From Bradyrhizobium sp. CB82 (GTDB lineage: Bacteria > Pseudomonadota > Alphaproteobacteria > Rhizobiales > Xanthobacteraceae): a DNA stretch of 64,000 nucleotides. Under the pieces are notes generated by a model. It was not told where the DNA came from. It saw only the letters and a list, made by a program, of their open reading frames with translations, and did no database searches. Numbering within the stretch: position 1 is the first letter of the stretch; every line of letters starts with the position of its first letter. Made by a program: the position numbers and the translations under genes. This document shows positions 1 through 8,570 of this stretch, in pieces. The stretch spans positions 992,001 to 1,056,000 of the forward strand of contig NZ_CP121650.1 in NCBI RefSeq assembly GCF_029714405.1, given 5' to 3'.

Positions 1-1153
1 CGGTCTGTGTCGCCAGGCGCGAGCTCTCGTTGATGTGCAGTTCGTAGAATCGCCTTCTGACATGGGCAAAGCACGCCGCCAGTGTCACGCCCTCGTTGGC
101 GCCCGCCGACCTCGCGAGCCGATTATAGGCCGCATAGCCGTCAACCTGCAGGATGCCGGCAAAACCCGCCAGATGCCGCTCGACGCATTCGCCGCTGCGA
201 CTGTCCTCAAAGCGATACGCGACCATCGGTGGACCGATGCCGCCAAATGGCCGATCGTCGCGCGCATAGGCCCACAGCCAGGCCTTTTGCGTCTTGCCGG
301 ATCCGGGAGCGAGCGTCGGCAGGGTCGTCTCATCGGCGAAGACCCGTTCACCCTGCTTGATCTTCTCGAGCATGTAGTCGGCCAGTGGCTGCAATTCGAA
401 GCCGACCTTGCCCATCCATTGCGCCATCAGCGAACGGTCGAGATCGACGCCGTCGCGCGCATAGATCGCTTCCTGCCGGTACAGCGGCAGCCCGTCGGCA
501 TATTTGGCAACTGCGATCTGGGCGAGAAGCGCCTCGGTCGGAAGGCCGCTCTCGATCAGATGCGGCGGCGCTGGCGTCTGAACCACGCCATCGCGGGTGC
601 GATAAGCGTATTTTGGGCGACGCGTCACAATCAGGCGGAACTTCGCCGGCGTCACATCGAGGCGCTTCGACACGTCCTCGCCGATCAGGACCTTCTCCAA
701 CCCTTCGCAATCAGGAGGCACCTCGGGTTCGATGACGATCTCCACCCGCTCCAGATGCGCACCAAACTCCTTGCGCGGCCGCGGCGCGCGTTTCGGCTTG
801 TCCGTGCCGCCTGCCTTGGCCAGTTCGGCTTCAATCGCCGCCACGCCGGTGGCGATCTCGTCAAATACGAATGCGATCTGCTCATCGCTCGGCGTGTCGC
901 CACGCAAGCGTTCCGAGCGCGTGCCGTAAAGCGTGCGCTCCAACATCTTCACGATCGCCGTCAGCTCCACGATCCGTGTGTCGGCGGCCTGGTTGACCGC
1001 GGCAAGATCGGCGTTGGCCGCTGTCAGTGTTGCAATCTCGGACGCGATGCGGCTGTTCTCGGCCTCGATCGCCTGCCGCTCCGCCGCCAAGGCGAGGATC
1101 AGCGCATGGGCATCGGCAAGGGTCGTCGGAAGCTCTGCAACAGGCGTCGCCAT
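1..1153 (-). CDS. tnpC: IS66 transposase TnpC, C-terminus cut by the window edge
   Basis: About 384 residues are visible, reading MATPVAELPTTLADAHALI onward. An N-terminal coiled-coil region rich in Ala, Glu and Ile is followed by an IS66-type central part: KRAPRPRKEFGAHLERVE, then EVPPDCEGLEKVLIGEDVS, then PLYRQEAIYARDGVDLDRS. Further on come the catalytic-domain pieces ADETTLPTLAPG and QVDGYAAYNRLA. The ATG at 1153 is the first in-frame start after the tnpB stop, 72 bases away. TnpC is the DDE-type transposase of the element. No stop or frameshift is visible before the edge. Confidence 0.88.
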   Translation of the reverse strand, partial: MATPVAELPTTLADAHALILALAAERQAIEAENSRIASEIATLTAANADLAAVNQAADTRIVELTAIVKMLERTLYGTRSERLRGDTPSDEQIAFVFDEIATGVAAIEAELAKAGGTDKPKRAPRPRKEFGAHLERVEIVIEPEVPPDCEGLEKVLIGEDVSKRLDVTPAKFRLIVTRRPKYAYRTRDGVVQTPAPPHLIESGLPTEALLAQIAVAKYADGLPLYRQEAIYARDGVDLDRSLMAQWMGKVGFELQPLADYMLEKIKQGERVFADETTLPTLAPGSGKTQKAWLWAYARDDRPFGGIGPPMVAYRFEDSRSGECVERHLAGFAGILQVDGYAAYNRLARSAGANEGVTLAACFAHVRRRFYELHINESSRLATQT

Positions 1154-1225
1154 CGCCGCCCATACAGCAGAATCGCCGCCGATCTTCCAAGCCTTTCAGC
1201 GCCCTGATTCAATTCGCCGCAGGTA

Positions 1226-1570
1226 TCAACCCACCGATTGCGGACGCTTCACAACCACCGGACGCACCTTCGTCCAGTCCAGCCCGTCAACCAGCGCCAG
1301 CAACTGCGCGTGATTGAGCTGGATCCGATGCGGGCCAATCCGTGGCCAACAAAACTTCGTTTTTTCGAGTCGCTTCGCGTAAAGGCAAATTCCGGATCCG
1401 TCCCACCAAACAATCTTGATTCTATCCGCTCTCCTGGCACGGAACACGTACAGCGAACCGTTATACGGATCGGAGCCGGCGTCGCGCACCAGGGCCGCAA
1501 GCCCGTCCGGGCCTTTTCTAAAATCGACCGGATGGCTGGCGACCAGCACCTTCACGCCAGCTGGAATCAT
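1226..1570 (-). CDS. tnpB: IS66 accessory protein TnpB
   Basis: This 114-residue protein begins MIPAGVKVLVASHPVDFRKG and contains GSLYVFRARRADRIKIVWWD and GICLYAKRLEKTKFCWP, the hallmarks of the IS66 Orf2 (TnpB) family. The reading frame stays open further upstream, but the ATG at 1570 overlaps the tnpA stop as ATGA, the usual translational coupling in IS66, so that start is chosen. TnpB is needed for IS66 transposition; its biochemical role is not established. The length is normal. Confidence 0.9.
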   Translation of the reverse strand: MIPAGVKVLVASHPVDFRKGPDGLAALVRDAGSDPYNGSLYVFRARRADRIKIVWWDGSGICLYAKRLEKTKFCWPRIGPHRIQLNHAQLLALVDGLDWTKVRPVVVKRPQSVG

Positions 1571-1959
1571 GCCTGACGAACCGCCCGGATCACCTTGACC
1601 AAGTGAGCGGCATCCACATCGCCCCTGACGCGGATGACGGCATCGCCCAAACTGATCTCCACCAGCGAAGTCGTAACCGTGCCGACCTCGACGAAGCCGA
1701 GTTGCTCGGCTGGCTCGCACGTTCTCACCGCCCCACTGCGGATCGCTTTGCGCCGCCACCCAAACAATTGCGAAGAGGCCATGCCGGCCCGCCGCGCAAT
1801 GGCCGACACATTCGCTCCCGGCTGTAGCGCTTCCTCAACCAGCCGCGCCTTGGCCTCGGCCGACCAGCCCCGGCGACCCCGAAGCGGCCGAGCCTCTAGC
1901 GCTTCGATCACCTGACAACTTCTGTCATCAGGCATAGGCCTACTTATAGAAATTTCCAT
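1567..1959 (-). CDS. tnpA: IS66 accessory protein TnpA
   Basis: This 130-residue protein has a helix-turn-helix of the IS3/IS911/IS66 OrfA type at roughly residues 32-70, including WSAEAKARLVEEALQPGANV and ARRAGMASSQLFGWRRK. The C-terminal half (VEISLGDAVIRVRGDVDAAH) is the IS66-specific tail. It is the first gene of the element and is coupled to tnpB by a 4-base overlap. It probably binds the ends of the element. An alternative start at Met9 is possible. Confidence 0.85.
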   Translation of the reverse strand: MEISISRPMPDDRSCQVIEALEARPLRGRRGWSAEAKARLVEEALQPGANVSAIARRAGMASSQLFGWRRKAIRSGAVRTCEPAEQLGFVEVGTVTTSLVEISLGDAVIRVRGDVDAAHLVKVIRAVRQA

Positions 1960-2211
1960 TACCGAATCTCCGGACTCCCATGCCGAAGACTCTCAGATCT
2001 CTCGCCAACCCGCTATGTGGGGTCTCCTTGGCGCTTACAGCCCAAATGCCAGCACGCTCGTTAGAAAACGATGCACGGCTCCCAATCGCGTAGTTCTCTG
2101 CTCTCTGCCCCAGAGGGGGCATCCAATTGTTTGCTGTTACGCAAACTGATTCCAAACAACTGCCGGCCAGTTCGCGGTTCTGACCGAATTTGCTTTCGCG
2201 ATTTCCCGAGC

Positions 2212-2913
2212 CTAGTGAACGATACTCGAGACTTGACTGATGGCGTTTAACGTCACGCCATAATTGGAACCTCCAACCGCCGTGCAACCTCCGTTAGTGT
2301 GCACCGCAATCACTCGGCCGTCCTGATTCATCACCCCAGAGCCCGAGGATCCGCCGAGAGTATCGATATCGCTATAAAAGATGCTGTTGCCCGAAAGCTG
2401 CCTTTCAGCGCGCGAAGCTACGCGTTTCGGTACTGCCTTCCGGGTGCTGGATAATCGTAAGCTCGGTTCGATCGCGATAGCGCGCTGATGGTCGCATCAA
2501 TGACGCCGATAGCATACCGCGCATTGGGCAGTTGGCCGTCGGCTCCCGGGCCGAGCTCGACGATCGCATAGTCCAAATTTCCAGTGCGGTGCTCGACCAA
2601 TCGCTCAATCGGATAAACATCGAGAGCTCTCAGCTGCCGCGTTGCCGTTGCGACGGCCGACGCATGGCGGTCCGATCGGCCTCCTTGAGTTGCTGCTGCA
2701 GGACCTGAAAGTTTCTTAACAATGGTTTCCTTGGTCTTGTGGAGTTTTGGAAGGGTCGAACCGCAATTGATGGTCCGGGTTGGCGTTATCAACGGGCGCC
2801 GGCGGCGGAGGGAGGGCGCTTGGCTTCTTGAGAGCGCTTTGGGCTACGGCCATGCTGCCGCCGAACCAGACGGCGATCGCAAGTGCGACGAAGCCAATGC
2901 GAGGGTTTCGCAC
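2212..2913 (-). pseudogene. Decayed exported trypsin-like serine protease
   Basis: A leftward reading begins at 2913 with a clear signal peptide (MRNPRIGFVALAIAVWFGGS, then MAVAQS) and a Pro-rich linker, but hits a stop near 2716. Protease-like sequence then continues in other frames: YPIERLVEHRTGNLDYAIVE around 2560-2620, LTIIQHPEGS around 2430, and GNSIFYSDIDTLGGSSGSGV followed by MNQDGRVIAVHTNGGC around 2290-2390. The last block contains the Gly-x-Ser-Gly segment of chymotrypsin-fold proteases, and DYAIVE fits the catalytic Asp region. All three frames are needed, so at least three shifts are present. It is probably a dead relative of the two intact serine proteases at 11.6-14.7 kb. Confidence 0.7.
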
Positions 2914-3224
2914 GATCAGATTCCTCTTTTACACGACTAACGACCGGTGTCCGGCCGGGCGTACGTCGTCTGATAATGAGCAGCGGGACAAACGCTCATC
3001 TCAACCCGCGCTTGAAACGGTGGCGCTTCCAATGCAACTCCGTTGAATAGATCGATCGTAGGATCGTTAGCCGAGTCGACCGAGCATCCGGCGAGCCGAC
3101 GTCGCGATTGAAGGCGACCGGCAGCGGTCGCGCCGAAACTCGCCTGTGATCTTTTTTGCACTCTTTGGTCAGTGCTGCCCATCTTGCTCGCAATCACCGA
3201 TCAGGCGCTGAATGCCTTAAAATC
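2914..3224. other. Intergenic stretch with no convincing gene
   Basis: This lies between the protease pseudogene and the metalloprotease gene. Short leftward readings of 65-86 codons are present, but they lack a recognisable domain, a signal peptide or a good ribosome binding site. I see no terminator or repeat. Confidence 0.4.
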
Positions 3225-4238
3225 TCACTGCCTCGGAGCGGGCGGCGATACCGGTTGACTCGATGGATCAGGGGCGCGCTTTGCAAGCTCGTTTTGGATC
3301 GACAATGCTTCTTTCAGGCTTTTGTTGAGGTCGAGATTCAGCACAATGGGTAGTGTTGCTTTCTGCAGCTGTAACGCAGATGCTGCAGTTGCCTTCGGGT
3401 AGGTCTTCTCAATTCCCTGAAGATCCAATGAAGATAGCGTGTCATTCTCATGGAAGTAGCAGTTACTGGCCGTCCCATTCTTAAGAAATGCTGGATTGCT
3501 CGCGTAAACCATAATCGAGTTGGGGTCTACATTAGACCAATCGTAAGCGGACCGGTCAGATATAAGTTGTCGAACGTTGTTGTCGACCATCTGCTTATCC
3601 CAACCATAGCTGTTTTTATAATACGCATACAGCTTCGACCAGTCGTACTCATCATCACAGCCTCCGGCAGGGCTTTGATGTTCATGGTGTAGACCAAGCG
3701 CATGCCCCCATTCGTGAAGGATAACTCCACTCATCCTAGGTTCGGACGGCGGATTGCTATCAAAGCCTTCAAAGTTCATAGATACGAGATTCTTGGAAAC
3801 CAGCTCATCCCGGATGCTGTCGTGGCCGATGTAAGACCAGTAGCCTGGCTCCGCGAAGCCGATCCTCACTTCGCTCCGATCCCTATCCTTACAGTTTAGG
3901 TCGGGCGAAGCGGGTAGCAGCCTCAGGTTCGTGTGGTCTATCCATGTCCCAGCCACGCTCAGAATTTTCTGACGTAGGGTGTCAGATCCTCCGATAAAAC
4001 AAACATGCAGCGTCTGAGTTTGAGCCCATTTATTCGGTAGCACCACAACATACTCGGTCATTCTGTCAGGTGGTGCGCCAGCGGTCGGTGTTGGGACGCG
4101 ATCCACCGGCATAAAATCCAAGCGCTCGGAATTCCATTTTGCTGACGCCGAACCCGATTGGGTGTCCACGTCATGGGCAAATGCTGCGCCGCCGCAGGAT
4201 AAAGCGAAACACCATAGGATCAACTTTGATGTGCTCAT
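3225..4238 (-). CDS. Exported zinc metalloprotease (metzincin-type)
   Basis: This 337-residue protein has a signal peptide (MSTSKLILWCFALSCGGAAFA). The zinc site HEWGHALGLHHEH at about residues 175-187 fits HExxHxxGxxH: three His ligands and the catalytic Glu. SIMVY at about 241-245 is a plausible Met-turn, so the fold is metzincin, closest in layout to astacin-like enzymes. The C-terminus ends in a Pro-rich tail. The start at 4238 is chosen over an upstream in-frame ATG because GGGAGG lies just before it and the signal peptide then begins at once. It is probably a secreted or periplasmic peptidase. It sits among other exported proteases flanked by insertion sequences. Confidence 0.85.
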   Translation of the reverse strand: MSTSKLILWCFALSCGGAAFAHDVDTQSGSASAKWNSERLDFMPVDRVPTPTAGAPPDRMTEYVVVLPNKWAQTQTLHVCFIGGSDTLRQKILSVAGTWIDHTNLRLLPASPDLNCKDRDRSEVRIGFAEPGYWSYIGHDSIRDELVSKNLVSMNFEGFDSNPPSEPRMSGVILHEWGHALGLHHEHQSPAGGCDDEYDWSKLYAYYKNSYGWDKQMVDNNVRQLISDRSAYDWSNVDPNSIMVYASNPAFLKNGTASNCYFHENDTLSSLDLQGIEKTYPKATAASALQLQKATLPIVLNLDLNKSLKEALSIQNELAKRAPDPSSQPVSPPAPRQ

Positions 4239-4548
4239 GCTCGCCTCCCGACCGGAGTGGTAAGGCCTCAAATCTGTTGAGCAAGCATGGCTTGCCCTAA
4301 ATAGTCATTTTGCGGCAATCGACACTGGCTTCGTGCTCCCCGAGCGGAAGGCACCAAACTGCCACGTCATACGTGTGTTAGCATCTCTCAACTGTTGCTA
4401 GAAATCAATAGGCTTCGCGGCTAATCTGGTGGGGGCGTGGAGGTGGATGCCTGCCACATCCGATGGCGCACTTGAACTGCTGCAGCGCGGTGAAGGTTGC
4501 GTCAGATGCCTTCCTAGCGGCAGGTGATTGCATCAGGGTGAGGGACAG
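4239..4548. other. Divergent intergenic region
   Basis: This separates the leftward metalloprotease from the rightward lipoprotein gene and should hold both promoters. No clear -35/-10 pair, operator palindrome or RNA element stands out. Local composition is less GC-rich than the chromosome to the right. Confidence 0.35.
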
Positions 4549-5556
4549 ATGACCGTTAGACAGGGCGTGCGTGCCGCCCCTCAAATTCGTTCTGCTGTTG
4601 TAGTGGTGGCTCTCAGCAGTTTGAGCATGGGGTGCGCAATTCATCCTCTACAACAGGATGCGACTGGGGTCCCGACCGTTGCAATCGTGGATCATATTCG
4701 TTGCGAGACGCGTTTGGCCATCCAGGATAAGGCCATAGATCTCTTACGGGGATATGGCACTCCACAAGCCATTGCGTTGGCAGCGCGCTTCGCATCGACA
4801 CGAGGAGAGCCGTGGCGAGTCGACCCGAATATAGATCTTCCAGATTCAAAAGAGCGTGCTTTCTATGCTCGGTACATTGGCACCGGAATCGCCTATGATT
4901 TTACGTTCGATGTTACCGAAGATAACAAGGTGGGGATCGTCGCAGATCCTGTGCGGTTAATTACAAATGGCACCGTCGGGATCGGCTTAAATGGAAGCAG
5001 TGAGTTGAATCGCAACAACTCCCGACATTTCATAATGAGCGATACATTCAATAATCTTCTCCAGAATCCGAAGCTTCACTGCGCGGATACGCCACCGAAT
5101 TTTGTCTATCCCATCGCCGGCTCTGTTGGCATGGCGGAGTTGATCAATACGTTTGTGGACCTAAACGAAGACAAGCCTTTGGCCGTTGACAGTTCAAGCT
5201 CCCGTGTCTTCGCAGATACCCTGACCTTTACAACTACCTTGACTGGCTCCGCATCTCCTCATGTGGAGATCGCACCCATAGGGTCCAACGTCGGACTTGC
5301 ATCACCTTCGAACTTCGGAGCGTCCGGTCAGAGGCTCGACAAGCACATGATGATCATTGGTTTAGCAATGGAGAAGAAAGCCACAGGAAAGGCGGAAGTC
5401 GTTGCGGCTCCTGCGTTTCTAGGTTTACCGCGTGCGCGTTCCGCGTTGCAAAAGACCTCAGTGTCGAGCGGAGCAGAGCAGCGCGCGCTGGACGCAGTCA
5501 CTCAGCAGCGGTTGGATACGTTTCTTGACAGATTCGGAACAGTATTGTTGCGCTGA
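4549..5556 (+). CDS. Exported lipoprotein of unknown function
   Basis: This 335-residue protein begins MTVRQGVRAAPQIRS, followed by a hydrophobic stretch and the lipobox-like LSMGC, so it is probably cleaved and lipidated at Cys about residue 29. The mature part has no domain I recognise. It contains a Gly/Asn-rich segment (NGTVGIGLNGSSELNRNN) and alternating polar/apolar stretches such as FADTLTFTTTLTGS, which could be beta-rich. The start at 4549 has GAGGGA just upstream; a TTG seven codons earlier is less likely. It neighbours a metalloprotease on the opposite strand. Function unknown. Confidence 0.7.
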   Translation: MTVRQGVRAAPQIRSAVVVVALSSLSMGCAIHPLQQDATGVPTVAIVDHIRCETRLAIQDKAIDLLRGYGTPQAIALAARFASTRGEPWRVDPNIDLPDSKERAFYARYIGTGIAYDFTFDVTEDNKVGIVADPVRLITNGTVGIGLNGSSELNRNNSRHFIMSDTFNNLLQNPKLHCADTPPNFVYPIAGSVGMAELINTFVDLNEDKPLAVDSSSSRVFADTLTFTTTLTGSASPHVEIAPIGSNVGLASPSNFGASGQRLDKHMMIIGLAMEKKATGKAEVVAAPAFLGLPRARSALQKTSVSSGAEQRALDAVTQQRLDTFLDRFGTVLLR

Positions 5557-5662
5557 CGATGGATCCGTTTTAGGTCCGAGACCGTCTTCGGTCGATCAGT
5601 TTGATTGCAGTTTCCGCTCTCGATTTCGTGGTGCTCGTGCACTTTCACTGGAGTTGCCGCCG

Positions 5663-6502
5663 TTAGACCGGACACTCGGCTGGTTTGAGAGATGCAATGT
5701 ACTCCCGCGGTGAGCGGTAGCCCAGCCGGGAATGCGGGTGTTCTGAGTTGTAATCCTCCATCCAGTGGTCGATCCGCAGCAGCGCGGTGCGCGCGTCGGG
5801 GATCGGGTTGACGCGAACATAGTCGCGCTTGAAGGTCTTCACGAACGCCTCGGCCATGCCGTTGCTCTCGGGGCTTTCGACCGGCGTGAAGCAAGGCTCG
5901 AGGTTCAAGGCCGCGGCAATCTCAAGGGTGCGATAGGCGGCGAAGATCGAGCCATTGTCGCTCAGCCATTGCACCTTGCGTGGAGCGCGCATGTCACCGA
6001 ACCGCCGTTCGACACAGTGGACCATCATGTCCCGGATCATCTCGCCGGAGATCCCGGCCGTTGTCGCCACCCAGCTGATGACCTCGCGGTCATGGCTGTC
6101 CAGGGCAAAGGCAACCCGCACGATCTCGCCATTCCAGCAGGTGAACTCCAGCGCGTCCGAACACCAACGCACGTTGGAGTGGCTTGTCATGATCGTTCCA
6201 TCATGGGCCCGCGGGATGCGGCGCCCTGTATGCCGGGCCAGCAACAAGCCGCCCTTCTTCATCAGCCGGTAGACGCGCTTGGCGTTGACGGGATCGTGGC
6301 CGGCGGATCGCCGCGCGCGCTTGAGGAGCGCGGCGATCCGCCGGTAGCCATAGCTCGGGCGGGCGTCCACCAGGCGCCGGATATCAGACGTGAGCTCCAC
6401 ATCCCCGGCGCGGATCTGGGGCCCGCGCTTCGGACGCTTGCCATCAACTCGCTCAACCAGGTTGGAGCGGGCCACCCCGAGGGTCTCTGCGATCCGTTTC
6501 AC
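5663..6502 (-). CDS. IS3-family transposase OrfB (DDE integrase domain)
   Basis: This 279-residue protein has an N-terminal HTH_21-like region (RRLVDARPSYGYRRIAALLK) and an rve integrase core. The catalytic triad is visible as Asp in CSDALEF, Asp in WLSDNGSIF and Glu in NGMAEAFVKTFKRDY. The C-terminal HPHSRLGYRSPREY motif is typical of IS3. It overlaps OrfA by four bases, so the active transposase is probably an OrfAB frameshift fusion, as known for the family. The stop codon lies inside the terminal repeat. It looks intact. Confidence 0.88.
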   Translation of the reverse strand: MKRIAETLGVARSNLVERVDGKRPKRGPQIRAGDVELTSDIRRLVDARPSYGYRRIAALLKRARRSAGHDPVNAKRVYRLMKKGGLLLARHTGRRIPRAHDGTIMTSHSNVRWCSDALEFTCWNGEIVRVAFALDSHDREVISWVATTAGISGEMIRDMMVHCVERRFGDMRAPRKVQWLSDNGSIFAAYRTLEIAAALNLEPCFTPVESPESNGMAEAFVKTFKRDYVRVNPIPDARTALLRIDHWMEDYNSEHPHSRLGYRSPREYIASLKPAECPV

Positions 6503-6960
6503 GGGGTATCCTCCGGCGCTTGCGATCGCGACAGCAAGGTCGGTTTTTTTACCCGTGCAAGATCAAGAGCCTCCTTGAGGATCTCGACCTCCATGGTCTT
6601 GCGGCCCAGCAGGCGTTCGAGGTCTCTAACCCGTTCCTCCAACCGCCGGACCTCGGATGCGGCGAACACATCCTCATCTGCCCGAACCGCTTCCTTGCCC
6701 CCTTCGCTCATCAGCCGTCTCCATCGGAAGACCAGGCTCGGGGAGAGCCCATGGCGACGGGCAACATAGCTGATCGACATGCCCGGTTGCAGCGTCTCAT
6801 TGACGACCAAGAGCTTCTGCTCCGTCGTAAACCGTCGCCGGCGGGCAACGCCGGTGATGACTTCCACCTTCGAAAACGTCTCGGACATAGGCGTATGGCT
6901 AGGACTATGCCTAGCTCCTCCGGCTAACGCCGGTGTCCGGTCAAAACAGGGAGCAGTTCA
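5664..6960 (-). mobile_element. IS3-family insertion sequence (two overlapping ORFs)
   Basis: OrfA and OrfB of the IS3 type run leftward. Short inverted repeats flank them: GACCGGACAC at about 5666 and its complement GTGTCCGGTC at 6933-6942. The right end probably extends to 6960, because the same sequence out to GAGCAGTTCA recurs at 10025-10085 and its complement starts TGAAC, a usual IS3-family terminus. No target duplication is evident, so the left boundary is uncertain. Confidence 0.75.
6499..6888 (-). CDS. IS3-family transposase OrfA (helix-turn-helix)
   Basis: This 129-residue protein has an HTH at roughly residues 18-60 (RRRFTTEQKLLVVNETLQPG and VARRHGLSPSLVFRWRR). A leucine-zipper-like helix follows (EVRRLEERVRDLERLLG and MEVEILKEAL), typical of IS2-like members of IS3. 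OrfA binds the element ends and supplies the N-terminus of the OrfAB fusion. It precedes and overlaps OrfB. Confidence 0.87.
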   Translation of the reverse strand: MSETFSKVEVITGVARRRRFTTEQKLLVVNETLQPGMSISYVARRHGLSPSLVFRWRRLMSEGGKEAVRADEDVFAASEVRRLEERVRDLERLLGRKTMEVEILKEALDLARVKKPTLLSRSQAPEDTP

Positions 6961-6961
6961 C
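6901..6961. repeat. IS3 right end, copy 1 of a 61-bp direct repeat
   Basis: The 61 bases starting AGGACTATGCC and ending GAGCAGTTCAC recur at 10025-10085 with one mismatch. Here they form the right end of the IS3-family element, outside orfA. Confidence 0.85.
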
Positions 6962-7034
6962 CGTCAAACTCGGGAAAATCTGCGCGCGGAATCAGAGCGA
7001 CACGAATGGGCCTCTATTCGAAAGAACTCAAAGC

Positions 7035-7043
7035 ATGCTCTCG
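7035..7043 (+). repeat. Target-site duplication, left copy
   Basis: ATGCTCTCG directly precedes the IS256-family left end and recurs perfectly at 8439-8447 directly after the right end. Nine bases is within the 8-9 bp normal for IS256. Confidence 0.85.
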
Positions 7044-8438
7044 GAGCTATGCAGGAAAGTGGGTGATGACGGGTTGAGGTAGGCGGCGTATCGAGGCGGG
7101 TGTCGAGCCTGCCAGAACCTCTCAAGGAAAGAGCGATACGCCATGAACGAGACTATCAACATCCTGCCCTTCCGTCAGCCGTCTGCGGTTGACGATCCAC
7201 TGACAGAAATTCTGCGGAACGGAGCCCGTGAGCTGCTCGCCCGGGCCGTCGAGATCGAGCTGCAGGCATTTCTGGCGACGACGGCGGAGCTGAAGCTGCC
7301 GGACGGCCGTGCCAGGGTGGTGCGGCACGGCTTTGGCCCTGCGCGTAAGATTGCCACGGGGATCGGCGCGATCGAGATCGCCGGCCCAAGGTCAGAGACC
7401 GCGGTGCGACCGGAACTGATCGGATCCGCTTCACCTCGGCGATCCTGCCGCTGTGGGCGCGGCGGACAAAGAGCCTGGATGCCCTGCTGCCGATCCTCTA
7501 TCTGCGCGGCATCTCGACCGGCGATTTCCAGGAAGCGCTCTCGGCGCTGCTCGGCAAGGATGCGCCGAATCTGTCGCCATCGGTGATCTCAGGCCTGAAG
7601 GCGCAATGGCAGGGCGAGTACGAGCGCTGGCAGAAGCGCGATCTGTCGGCGGGCGCTATGTCTACGTCTGGGCCGACGGCGTCTTCCTGCAGGCCCGGAT
7701 GGAGGACCACAGCGAATGTATGCTGGTTTTGATCGGCGCGACGCCCGAGGGCAAGAAGGAGCTGATCGGCTTCCAGGTCGGCGTGCGCGAGAGCGCCCAG
7801 AGCTGGCGCGAGCTTCTAATCGACATCCGCCGGCGCGGACTGCAGGTCGCGCCTGAACTGGCGGTCGGCGATGGCGCACTCGGCTTCTGGAAGGCGATAG
7901 ACGAAGTCTTTCCCGGCACCCGGCGGCAGCGCTGCTGGCAGCACAAGACCGTCAACGTGCTCAACAAGGTTCCGAGCTCCGTGCAGAGTGGCATGAAGAG
8001 AGCCCTGCAGGATATCTCGATGGCGCCGAGCCGGGCCACCGCGAAGCTTGCACTCGAAACCTTCGCCGAGAAATACGGTGCCAAATACGCGCGCGCCGTT
8101 GACTGCCTGGTCAAGGATCGCGAGGATCTGCTGGCATTCTATGACTTTCCTGCCGAGCACTGGGTCCACTTGCGAACCACGAATCCGATCGAGAGCGTGT
8201 TCGCCACGGTGCGACACAGGACAGTTCGGACCAAGGGATCGTTGTCGCCACAGACGGCCAGGCTGATGGTGTTCAAGCTGATCGATGCAGCCTCGAAAAC
8301 CTGGCGTCGATTGAAGGGCACAAATCAGTTGCCGAAGCTCATCGCCGGTGTCAGATTCGCCGACGGCATCGAGGTCATTCCGACCGAGCACAGCCACGCC
8401 GCCTGATCGGCTCCGTCACCCAGATTTAGGCATAGCTC
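7044..8438 (+). mobile_element. IS256-family insertion sequence with 9-bp target duplication
   Basis: The element is 1395 bp. Its ends are imperfect inverted repeats: GAGCTATGC, eight variable bases, then GGGTGA at 7044, mirrored from 8438 inward. ATGCTCTCG flanks both sides. It carries one transposase reading broken by two frameshifts. The intact duplication suggests it inserted once and has not been rearranged at its edges since. Confidence 0.87.
7143..8406 (+). pseudogene. IS256/Mutator-type transposase with two frameshifts
   Basis: The start MNETINILPFRQPSAVDD leads into a typical N-terminus (EILRNGARELLARAVEIELQ). Near 7389 the family sequence moves to the next frame (RIRFTSAILPLWARRTKSLD, then LYLRGISTGDFQEALSALLG). 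Near 7650 it moves again (RYVYVWADGVFLQARMED). Both shifts are equivalent to loss of one base. The catalytic residues are present: Asp in WADGV, Asp in VGDGALGFW and Glu in NPIESVF. The gene would encode about 420 residues if repaired. As read here it cannot make a full transposase, unless the two shifts are sequencing errors. Confidence 0.82.
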
Positions 8439-8447
8439 ATGCTCTCG
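8439..8447 (+). repeat. Target-site duplication, right copy
   Basis: ATGCTCTCG directly follows the IS256-family right end and is identical to 7035-7043. Confidence 0.85.
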
Positions 8448-8570
8448 GCTTCAAGGAGCGCGCACTTGCAACGTAACCACTATTTCGCATGTGATAGATT
8501 TCATTGTTTTTGTTGAGTCAAACCTTGTGCGGGAATACATTGTCAGTCGATCTCAGCTTGGCGCGGTGAG

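Larger units (their letters stand above)
1..2038 (-). mobile_element. IS66-family insertion sequence, left part outside the window
   Basis: Three leftward genes in the classic IS66 order tnpA-tnpB-tnpC, with tnpA and tnpB overlapping by ATGA. The outer end is set at 2038 because the reverse strand there begins GTAAGCGCCAAGG, which matches the GTAAGCG start typical of IS66 terminal repeats. The other end and the target duplication lie outside the window, so completeness cannot be judged. Confidence 0.85.

Noticed and set aside
35..1207. A 390-codon rightward reading
   Set aside because: The reverse strand encodes IS66 TnpC in a frame open to the window edge; this reading is its shadow.
1940..2287. 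A 115-codon leftward reading spanning the IS66 end
   Set aside because: It crosses the element boundary and has no recognisable protein feature.
2937..3197. Short leftward readings of 65-86 codons
   Set aside because: No homologous pattern, signal peptide or start signal; they overlap each other in different frames.
5650..6970. A target-site duplication for the first IS3-family element
   Set aside because: Flanking bases do not match at either candidate boundary, so none is claimed.
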